A stretch of DNA of 10,350 nucleotides from Acidobacteriaceae bacterium. GTDB lineage: Bacteria > Acidobacteriota > Terriglobia > Terriglobales > Acidobacteriaceae. Below the pieces are notes generated by a model, which did no database searches, was not told the origin of the DNA, and saw only the letters and a list, made by a program, of their open reading frames with translations. A program made the position numbers and the translations under genes. The stretch is from positions 1,708 through 12,057 of the forward strand of contig PKYX01000191.1 in the NCBI GenBank assembly GCA_003132825.1, given 5' to 3'. Positions 5,323-10,350 of the stretch are shown piece after piece (position 1 is the first letter of the stretch; every line of letters starts with the position of its first letter).

Positions 5323-5931
5323 CTAGATTCCGTTGGTCCGGTTGCGAATGAGGGAGAGGAACTCGGTCCGTGTCTCCTCTTCGTGGCGGAACGATCCCAG
5401 CATCGAGGAAGTCACGGCGGCGGAGTGCTGCTTCTCCACCCCCCGCATCATCATGCAAAGATGGCGCGCCTCAATCACCACCCCCACCCCTTGCGGCTGA
5501 ATCGCGTGCTGAATGGTTTCCGCAATCTGCGTGGTCAGGCGTTCCTGAATCTGTAAGCGGCGAGCGAAAATATCGATCAGCCGCGGAATCTTGCTCAAGC
5601 CGATCACTTTGCCGTTGGGAATATAGGCGACGTGCACTTTGCCAAAGAACGGCAGCATGTGGTGCTCGCACAGGCTGAACATCTCGACGTCTTTGACGAT
5701 CACCATCTCGTCATAGGTTACGGTGAACAGAGCCTCCTTCAGCATTGCCTCCGCGTCTTCGCGGTACCCTTTCACCAGGTATTCGTAGGCGCGACGCATG
5801 CGCTCGGGCGTGCGGGCCAAGCCTTCCCGGGTGGGGTCTTCGCCCAAGCGGACGATCAGCTCGCGCGCCAGGTCTTCAAAGCTGGCGCTGGTCAGCGTGC
5901 TGGTCTCAACCGATCCTGGGGTGTCTGGCAT
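5323..5931 (-). CDS. folE: GTP cyclohydrolase I (FolE)
   Basis: FolE converts GTP to 7,8-dihydroneopterin triphosphate, the entry step to folate, tetrahydrobiopterin and 7-deazaguanine compounds. The product is 202 residues. Zinc ligands are Cys88 and His91 in [10 protein letters not shown] and Cys159 in [11 protein letters not shown]; the 71-residue spacing between the cysteines equals that of E. coli (110 and 181), and His157 corresponds to catalytic His179. The substrate-binding blocks [23 protein letters not shown] and RGVEKQ are intact, so this is an active type IA enzyme by sequence. The ATG at 5931 is preceded by GGAG four bases upstream. It is the last gene of a minus-strand cluster with two PTPS homologues, which use its product. 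A 118-base leader with a 15-bp tandem repeat separates it from them. Confidence 0.97.
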   Translation of the reverse strand: MPDTPGSVETSTLTSASFEDLARELIVRLGEDPTREGLARTPERMRRAYEYLVKGYREDAEAMLKEALFTVTYDEMVIVKDVEMFSLCEHHMLPFFGKVHVAYIPNGKVIGLSKIPRLIDIFARRLQIQERLTTQIAETIQHAIQPQGVGVVIEARHLCMMMRGVEKQHSAAVTSSMLGSFRHEEETRTEFLSLIRNRTNGI

Positions 5932-5975
5932 GGGTCTCCGCGCCGTGGTCTTCGATCGTCTTCTTAGGGTCTACT

Positions 5976-6035
5976 TATCTTCCTACTATTTATCTTCCTA
6001 GTATTTATCTTTCTACTATCTTCTTTACTACCATC
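5976..6035. repeat. 15-bp tandem repeat in a polypyrimidine/polypurine tract upstream of folE
   Basis: Three consecutive units, TATCTTCCTACTATT (5976-5990), TATCTTCCTAGTATT (5991-6005) and TATCTTTCTACTATC (6006-6020), differ from the first by one and two bases. A fourth, degraded unit runs to 6035, and related TTCTTATCTTC sequence continues to about 6046. On the transcribed (minus) strand the region is a purine-rich GGAAGATAAATAGTA-type tract between PTPS copy B and folE. Its low GC content contrasts sharply with both neighbours. A spurious plus-strand reading frame across it is not a gene. Confidence 0.85.
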
Positions 6036-6049
6036 TTCTTATCTTCGAA

Positions 6050-6472
6050 TTATTTGCGCGGTTCCGCGTCTCCTGCGAATTCAAATGAATTCATCATGGT
6101 CTCTTCCAAGCGCACCTTTTCCAGATGAGCGCGGGTGAAGCCACGCTGCAAAATATTGTGGATCACGGTGCACAAGTTCTCCGTGGTGGGAACAGCTTCG
6201 GCAAACTCAGGAAGCAGATTGAGGTTCTCGCGATCAAACCGTTCGACGATCTGCGGGTGCACGAAGCCATCCAACTCGACCAGGTTGCAAACCATGCCCG
6301 TACTTTCATCCACCGGCCCGCTGACTGTGACCTCCAGCCGGTAGTTATGGCCGTGTCCGTAGGGATTATTGCATTTGCCATAAGTGGCCGCGTTCTCCGC
6401 GGCCGACATGCGGTCGCTGTGCAGGCGGTGCGAGGCCGAGAACCCGTAACCCCGCGTCAGATACGCCTTCAT
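6050..6472 (-). CDS. 6-pyruvoyltetrahydropterin synthase/QueD family protein, copy B (catalytic His replaced)
   Basis: This COG0720 protein of 140 residues belongs to the family that acts on dihydroneopterin triphosphate. Zinc ligands His15, His40 and His42 and nucleophile Cys34 are present in FSASHRLH and GKCNNPYGHGHNY. The C-x5-HGH spacing is that of animal PTPS; common bacterial QueD has C-x3-HGH. The substrate-anchoring Glu is retained (Glu124 in LEETMM). However, where rat PTPS has Asp88-His89, this copy has Asp80-Arg81 (FDRENLN), so the His of the Cys-Asp-His triad is missing. The codon is CGC, one base from a His codon. Its ATG overlaps the stop of copy A in ATGA, implying translational coupling. 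It may have changed reaction, reduced activity or a role in a mixed oligomer with copy A. Confidence 0.9.
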   Translation of the reverse strand: MKAYLTRGYGFSASHRLHSDRMSAAENAATYGKCNNPYGHGHNYRLEVTVSGPVDESTGMVCNLVELDGFVHPQIVERFDRENLNLLPEFAEAVPTTENLCTVIHNILQRGFTRAHLEKVRLEETMMNSFEFAGDAEPRK

Positions 6473-6879
6473 GCTTCACCGTAAAAATCCGCAAAGAGGT
6501 CGGGGGTTTCGTAGACCCGCACGCGGTAGAGTTGCGCCTTTTCGAGCTTGGGCGCCAGTCGCTGCCAGATGGCGATGGCCAGGTTTTCCGTGGTCGGAAT
6601 GCGGGTCAAGAACTCCGGCACTTCTTTGTTCAGGAAACGATGGTCCATGCCGTCCAAGACTTCTCGGTGCAGGATTTCCTTCAGTTGCTTCAGATCCACC
6701 ACGAACCCGGATGCGGGGTTCACCTCGCCTCGGACCGTGACCTCGAGCGTATAGTTGTGCCCGTGTCCGTTGGGATTGTTGCACTTGCCAAAGATTCGCC
6801 GGTTCTCCTCCGGACTGAAACTCGGATTGTGATAGTAGTGCGAAGCGGAAAACTCGGCCTTGCGGGTTAGATAGACCAC
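6469..6879 (-). CDS. 6-pyruvoyltetrahydropterin synthase/QueD family protein, copy A (complete active site)
   Basis: This 136-residue COG0720 enzyme is predicted to convert dihydroneopterin triphosphate to 6-pyruvoyltetrahydropterin, or to 6-carboxytetrahydropterin if it works as QueD. Every key residue of rat PTPS has a counterpart at constant offset: zinc ligands His14, His39 and His41, triad Cys33, Asp79 and His80, and anchoring Glu124. The block FGKCNNPNGHGHNY is identical in style to animal PTPS, as are PTTENLAIAIW and YRVRVYETPD. The start is GTG at 6879 with GAGGAG six bases upstream. It follows the glycosyltransferase gene by 43 bases and overlaps copy B by four bases. With folE downstream it supplies the first two steps of tetrahydrobiopterin synthesis; no sepiapterin reductase and no queC, queE or queF is in the window, so the end product is uncertain. 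Confidence 0.93.
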   Translation of the reverse strand: MVYLTRKAEFSASHYYHNPSFSPEENRRIFGKCNNPNGHGHNYTLEVTVRGEVNPASGFVVDLKQLKEILHREVLDGMDHRFLNKEVPEFLTRIPTTENLAIAIWQRLAPKLEKAQLYRVRVYETPDLFADFYGEA

Positions 6880-6896
6880 AGTCTGCTCCTCGTCAG

Positions 6897-6910
6897 TTCA
6901 CCGGGGTGAA
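6897..6910. repeat. Interrupted palindrome between the glycosyltransferase and PTPS genes
   Basis: TTCACC and GGTGAA (6897-6902 and 6905-6910) are separated by GG. It could be a small operator or, as a 5-bp stem with a 4-base loop, an RNA hairpin 18 bases before the PTPS copy A start. By itself this could be chance. Confidence 0.3.
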
Positions 6911-6922
6911 ATCGGGGCCCCT

Positions 6923-8041
6923 CTAGGTGCTTCTTGTTCGTCCATGATCCACCACCTTCGCACCGCTCGGCACCGGTTGCGGCGCGGGCCCGAAGGCGTA
7001 ACTCCGACCCTTCCACTGTACCTGACCTTTTTCTTGCGAGCGGGCCGACCGCAGCAAAAGATAGGAGAACAACGGAAGGCCGAGCAGTGCCAGTACAGTT
7101 GTCCCGGTAGAAAAGTGGGCTTTGCGGACGCGGGCCACGAAAATCGCACCCAAACCCAGCAACACCATCGTCGCAAAGATTGCGGTGTGGCTCCTCCCAT
7201 GGAGCATCCCCAGAATCGCGGCCCCTAGGCTTCCGACCATCAACCCAAACTCCAACAGCCGCAACACCGCCAACTGTACCGGCGAGCGGAACAACAGGGC
7301 CAGATTCTTAGTCCAGCCTTCCCGCAGCTGGGAAAAGCTGCGGTACATGCGAGTACGCACGGCATCTGGGCCATAGCGAAAAAATATGCGGCGGCCCGAG
7401 GCTTTGACCGCCCGCGCCAGAGCAACGTCTTCGAGCAGGCTGGCTCGCACCGCAGCGTGCCCGCCGACCGCATCGTAGGCCTCGCGCGAGATCAGCAAAT
7501 ACTGGCCATTGGCCGCCGCCACCCGGGTCGCCGGATCGTTGACCTCCGCCGGACGATAGGTGGTGGCCAGCTCGGCAAAGATCACCGGCATGACAGCCTT
7601 CTCCCAGATCCCATGGACCTCCTGCTCGGGAGAAAAGGAAAGCAGGGCTGCACCCCTCTGTTGCGCCTCCAGCAAAGTGCGGGCCAGCGAGCCGGGAAGA
7701 TGCACGGTATCGGCATCGGTAAAGAGCAGCCAGGGGGCGCGCGCCTCCCGGGCTCCGACCGACATCGCGTTGTTTTTCCCGCTCCAGCCCTCGGGCAGCG
7801 GGCCCGCGTCGATCACCCGCACTCCGGGAAACGAACGAGCGAGCGCGGGCGTCCGGTCGGTGGAACCGTCGTCGACCACAATGATTTCGAAACCGATGCC
7901 GGCTTGCCCGACTAGCGACAGCAGGCAGGCCCCGAGGCTTGTCTCCTCATCGCGGGCGGGCACGATGACCGATATTTGGGGAGGATCCGGTCGCACCGCG
8001 AATGAAGGTGCACCGGGCGATTCTGCGGCAGGGGTAGCCAT
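6923..8041 (-). CDS. Membrane-associated family 2 glycosyltransferase (HpnB/CrtQ-like)
   Basis: The 372-residue protein has a GT-A fold glycosyltransferase 2 domain from about residue 22 to 245: ISVIVPARDEE (23-33), VVDDGST (55-61), PEGWSGKNNAM (83-93), a DAD metal-binding motif (109-111), and LLEDVALARAV (202-212) with the catalytic acidic pair Glu204-Asp205. QLREGW (238-243) stands where processive relatives have Q/RxxRW. Three hydrophobic segments follow (about 257-280, 288-304 and 313-331), then a short tail with WKGRSY. The GWxGKxxA phrase, the C-terminal membrane segments and the W-x-GR-Y ending resemble glycosyltransferases of carotenoid or hopanoid clusters, but no such genes are in the window, so the acceptor is unknown. 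It heads the minus-strand cluster with the PTPS genes and folE and is divergent from the TlpA-like gene. Confidence 0.9.
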   Translation of the reverse strand: MATPAAESPGAPSFAVRPDPPQISVIVPARDEETSLGACLLSLVGQAGIGFEIIVVDDGSTDRTPALARSFPGVRVIDAGPLPEGWSGKNNAMSVGAREARAPWLLFTDADTVHLPGSLARTLLEAQQRGAALLSFSPEQEVHGIWEKAVMPVIFAELATTYRPAEVNDPATRVAAANGQYLLISREAYDAVGGHAAVRASLLEDVALARAVKASGRRIFFRYGPDAVRTRMYRSFSQLREGWTKNLALLFRSPVQLAVLRLLEFGLMVGSLGAAILGMLHGRSHTAIFATMVLLGLGAIFVARVRKAHFSTGTTVLALLGLPLFSYLLLRSARSQEKGQVQWKGRSYAFGPAPQPVPSGAKVVDHGRTRST

Positions 8042-8069
8042 GTCGGGTTCTGTCGAGGGCCGAATTCGG

Positions 8070-8075
8070 TATTAT
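8070..8075 (+). promoter_or_regulatory. Possible -10 box of the TlpA-like gene
   Basis: TATTAT matches the -10 consensus at 5 of 6 positions and would place the transcription start at about 8082, exactly the GTG chosen as the start codon. No good -35 box is visible 16-18 bases upstream, and there is no Shine-Dalgarno sequence, so a leaderless transcript is suggested. Confidence 0.35.
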
Positions 8076-8081
8076 AGCTGC

Positions 8082-8570
8082 GTGCGCCGTCGATCGGTCC
8101 TCATCGGGCTCCTCACCGTTTCGCTCTCCGGCTGTTATAGCGGCACCCGCCCCCCCCACATCGGCACCGTGGCTCCGGACTTCACGGTCACAGACTCCGA
8201 GCGCGCCGTCACCCTCAGCCAACTGCGAGGCAAGGTCGTGGTCCTGAACTTTTGGGCGACCTGGTGCGCTCCCTGCGTCGACGAGGTGCCGTCGCTTGTG
8301 CAACTTCAGCAGAAGATGAAGAACAAGGGCGTCGTGGTACTCGCGGTCAGCGTCGATGAAGACGGAACGGCCTATCAGCAGTTTTTGAGAAACCACAACG
8401 TAGATCTGCTCACCGTCCGCGATCCCTCGGGGAAAAGCAACGACCTCTACGGAACCTTCAAGTTTCCCGAGACCTACATCATCGACCGCAATGGGATTAT
8501 GCGCCGCAAGTTCATCGGCGAAGTGGATTGGAGCGAACCGGAGATTGTCGAGTTCCTCGGCAAACTCTGA
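8082..8570 (+). CDS. TlpA/ResA-like thioredoxin-fold lipoprotein
   Basis: This is a thiol-disulfide oxidoreductase of the TlpA/ResA/AhpC-TSA group acting outside the cytoplasm, as in cytochrome c maturation or reduction of extracytoplasmic disulfides. From the GTG at 8082 it has 162 residues: a lipoprotein signal RRRSVLIGLLTVSLSGC with lipobox LSGC (15-18, lipidated Cys18), the APDF entry motif (31-34), NFWATWCAPC (56-65) with the active pair Cys62 and Cys65, and the cis-Pro loop FPETYIID (Pro129). The WCAPC and EVPSL sequence is typical of ResA/TlpA. An in-frame ATG at 8040 would add 14 residues in front of the signal and overlap the start codon of the divergent glycosyltransferase, so GTG is preferred. 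The gene ends 2 bases from the stop of the convergent TPR protein gene. Partner proteins are not evident. Confidence 0.92.
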   Translation: MRRRSVLIGLLTVSLSGCYSGTRPPHIGTVAPDFTVTDSERAVTLSQLRGKVVVLNFWATWCAPCVDEVPSLVQLQQKMKNKGVVVLAVSVDEDGTAYQQFLRNHNVDLLTVRDPSGKSNDLYGTFKFPETYIIDRNGIMRRKFIGEVDWSEPEIVEFLGKL

Positions 8571-8572
8571 GG

Positions 8573-10350
8573 CTAGGGCGCCCTCAGATGGAGGGCGTCC
8601 TCTAGGGGCACCTGCTGATCGCGCTCAGGTCCCGGGGCCTCAGCCGCCAGCTGGTTTTCCGCCGCTTGCCGAAGCAACTTCACACGGCTGAGATCGGTCG
8701 AGTCCTTCAAGGATTGCATCAAGAATTCCGCTCTCACCAGGCAAGGGTAGAGCACCCGCGGGGGGAACCCGGCAGAACGCAAAAAGAGCGCGTAACTGTA
8801 CCAGTCCGCGGCTTCGCTTTGACGGTCATCGACCGCACGGTCCAAGGTGAGCGCGTGCTGGTATAGGCCGAGCGCCTGCGGTACCCGTTTCTGGGTTGCT
8901 TCGACGGATGCTTCGCCGACGCTGGCCAGGCTCTCGAGTTTGGGCTCGCCGACTTGCGCGGCAATTTTCTCGGCCAACCCGTAGGACTTGACCGCTTCGG
9001 CGGGGTGACCGGTCTTCGCCTGACATTGCGCCAGACGCAGCGCCCCGAGGATCACGTTGCTTGCGGGAACCTGACCCTCAGGTTCCGCTTTCGCGGCCTG
9101 TTCGAGAAAAATCATGTATTGCGGAATGGCCGCGTCCAGGTTCCCTTCCCGATCCAGCTCGCCGGCCAGATAGAGGTGAGCCAGCGGCTGCTTTCGATCG
9201 ACGGAAATGGCTTTTTTCCAATCCGCGACGGCCTCATCGAAGGCGCCGCGTTGTTGAGCCAGAACGCCGTGGTTGACGAGGAGATCGACATCCTGGGGCA
9301 GGTAGCGCAGCCCGTCACCGGTCAGCGCGTAAGCTTCGTCGAAGCGTTGTTGCGCGGTCAGATATCGCAGCAGAGCATTGCGCGGAGCCGGATTCGCCGG
9401 ATTCACCCGAACGGCCTGCCGCCAGGACTCGGCAGCTTGCTGGGTCTGGCCGATTTCAAACTCTTTTCGCCCCAGGCGCATTTGCAACGAACTATCGAAG
9501 GAATCCAAGGTGGCGGCTCGCTCGAGATCGGCGAGATTTTCTTGATGAAGGGCGAAATAGTAACGTACCTGATCGACCGTTCCCCAGGCCAGCAGCAGCA
9601 AGGCCGCGCTAATCCGCAGCGCTCGCGCCCCCGGGGCATGGCCCGCCAGCCAGCGCGCTCCCCGGCCGCCCGCCCCATTCGTGGCCTCGGCCAGCTTCTC
9701 CCTCGAGTCCAACAGCAGAGCGGCGATGCGGCCGTCGCGCAGCTTCCAGATCGCACCATCCAGAATGAAATGATGAATGTTGACCAGCGCTGTGAAAAGC
9801 AAGAAGCTGGCGGTGAAGTCGTAATGAAAAAGCCGGCTGGCGAGCCACGGCCCGGGAACAAAAAGCGCGATGCCACCCGCCATCAAAACTGCGAAATACG
9901 CCAGCGGGCGCCAGCTCCCCTGGCGTTCGGCATTGGCTTCGCGGCGCGCGTAGTAACTGGTGATCCAGAGATACTGCGCCGCATGCATTACCGCCAGCAC
10001 ACCGTTGCTGTACCGGCTTTGCGTGATCTCGAGACCCTTGGCCAAAGCGACGGCGGTTGGAAGCAGGAACCAGAGAAACTGCGTGGAAAATAGGGTGAGC
10101 GAAGGAAACAGAGGCCGCCACCCCACCTGCCCCACCAGTCGCGACAAACCGAAAACCGAGAGACCCAGGTAAGCGGCCGCCAGCCCAAGCACCAGCACCA
10201 GGCTCAGTCTCGCTGGAATGCCGAGTGAAACAAAGAGTGGATCCCTCGAGGGTCCGGTATGAAAACTCAAGAAAAGGATGAAGTAGGAGAGCAGAAAGAC
10301 CCCGTACAACGCGCGCCGTTCCGTCGCAGACGGTTTTGCCCCGGCCCGCC
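8573..10350 (-). CDS. Polytopic membrane protein with C-terminal TPR domain (partial, N-terminus off the right edge)
   Basis: The frame is open to the window edge, showing 591 codons; no start codon is visible with support, so the N-terminus lies outside. Residue numbers below count from the codon at 10309. Hydrophobic segments lie at about 1-16, 34-55, 70-91, 104-120, 136-155, 165-180 and 231-243. Two His-rich spots sit in the membrane part: MHAAQYLW (108-115) and NIHHFILDGAIWKLRDGR (177-194). From about residue 255 to 550 there are tetratricopeptide helices, for example LGRKEFEIGQTQQAAESWRQAVRVNP, HGVLAQQRGAFDEAVADWKKAI and YLAGELDREGNLDAAIPQYMIFLEQA. TPRs bind proteins. I do not recognise a named family; it has the look of large Acidobacteriota membrane/TPR proteins. 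The stop is TAG at 8575-8573. Confidence 0.85.
   Translation of the reverse strand, partial: RAGAKPSATERRALYGVFLLSYFILFLSFHTGPSRDPLFVSLGIPARLSLVLVLGLAAAYLGLSVFGLSRLVGQVGWRPLFPSLTLFSTQFLWFLLPTAVALAKGLEITQSRYSNGVLAVMHAAQYLWITSYYARREANAERQGSWRPLAYFAVLMAGGIALFVPGPWLASRLFHYDFTASFLLFTALVNIHHFILDGAIWKLRDGRIAALLLDSREKLAEATNGAGGRGARWLAGHAPGARALRISAALLLLAWGTVDQVRYYFALHQENLADLERAATLDSFDSSLQMRLGRKEFEIGQTQQAAESWRQAVRVNPANPAPRNALLRYLTAQQRFDEAYALTGDGLRYLPQDVDLLVNHGVLAQQRGAFDEAVADWKKAISVDRKQPLAHLYLAGELDREGNLDAAIPQYMIFLEQAAKAEPEGQVPASNVILGALRLAQCQAKTGHPAEAVKSYGLAEKIAAQVGEPKLESLASVGEASVEATQKRVPQALGLYQHALTLDRAVDDRQSEAADWYSYALFLRSAGFPPRVLYPCLVRAEFLMQSLKDSTDLSRVKLLRQAAENQLAAEAPGPERDQQVPLEDALHLRAP
8576..8600. terminator. 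GC-rich hairpin between convergent TlpA-like and TPR genes
   Basis: GGGCGCCCTC (8576-8585), a 5-base loop and GAGGGCGTCC (8591-8600) form a 10-bp stem with one G-T pair, starting 5 bases after the TlpA-like stop. It overlaps the last codons of the TPR gene. Neither strand has a clear T-tract, so it may act as a weak bidirectional terminator or as a 3' end stabilising structure. Confidence 0.45.

Noticed and set aside
4417..5556. Plus-strand frame of 379 codons across the truB start, rhomboid and folE end
   Set aside because: Out of frame with the rhomboid gene, rich in Arg, Pro and His, and it ends inside antisense folE; a typical high-GC shadow.
5976..6035. CRISPR-like array
   Set aside because: The units are contiguous 15-mers without spacers and no cas gene is near, so this is a simple tandem repeat.
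5745..6128. Plus-strand frame containing a YLPTIYLPSIYLS repeat
   Set aside because: It is the 15-bp tandem repeat read as codons, joined to antisense folE sequence; there is no supported start.
8954..10093. Plus-strand frame of 379 codons opposite the TPR protein
   Set aside because: Antisense to clear membrane helices and TPR motifs; no domain recognised.

Overview
The window holds eleven protein-coding genes (two cut by the edges) and one tRNA. It is GC-rich, densely coding chromosomal DNA, with no transposase, integrase, phage gene or CRISPR array. Two parts give different taxonomic impressions. Positions 1 to about 1150 (fdhD, a 28-residue membrane peptide with an EcfG-like stress promoter, tRNA-Ser) look alphaproteobacterial, close to Hyphomicrobiales/Bradyrhizobium. 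From about 1330 onward (a small anchored protein, YceI, secreted VOC protein, TruB, rhomboid, FolE, two PTPS/QueD homologues, a family 2 glycosyltransferase, TlpA-like lipoprotein, TPR membrane protein) the proteins read as soil Acidobacteriota. Both assignments are from memory of sequence flavour, not a search. A chimeric contig or a transfer boundary next to the tRNA is possible.

Layout. On the minus strand at the left are fdhD (1-701, C-terminus missing) and the 28-aa gene (801-887), separated by a convincing minus-strand terminator. tRNA-Ser(GCT) follows on the plus strand with its own promoter. Positions 1150-1329 hold no gene, only short repeats. A small minus-strand protein (1330-1614) is divergent from a secreted YceI protein (1757-2386). 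After about 215 bases with a direct repeat and a promoter comes a secreted two-module VOC protein (2602-3540), tail to tail with truB (3550-4464, minus). truB is divergent from a rhomboid protease (4595-5287); a 13-bp inverted repeat lies between them.

The most coherent unit is a minus-strand cluster read from 8041 down to 5323: glycosyltransferase, PTPS copy A, PTPS copy B (ATGA overlap with copy A), then folE after a purine-rich leader containing a 15-bp tandem repeat. FolE makes dihydroneopterin triphosphate from GTP, and PTPS enzymes use it. Both copies have the long Cys-x5-His-Gly-His motif of animal-type PTPS. Copy A keeps the whole catalytic set, whereas copy B has Arg in place of the catalytic His. 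This suggests tetrahydropterin chemistry with a specialised second subunit or enzyme rather than plain queuosine synthesis.

At the right, a TlpA-like thioredoxin lipoprotein (8082-8570) runs divergently from the glycosyltransferase and meets, tail to tail, a large membrane-plus-TPR protein (8573 to the edge, N-terminus missing). No obviously new multi-gene system is visible. The best leads are the diverged PTPS pair, the tandem-repeat leader before folE and the possible boundary at the tRNA.
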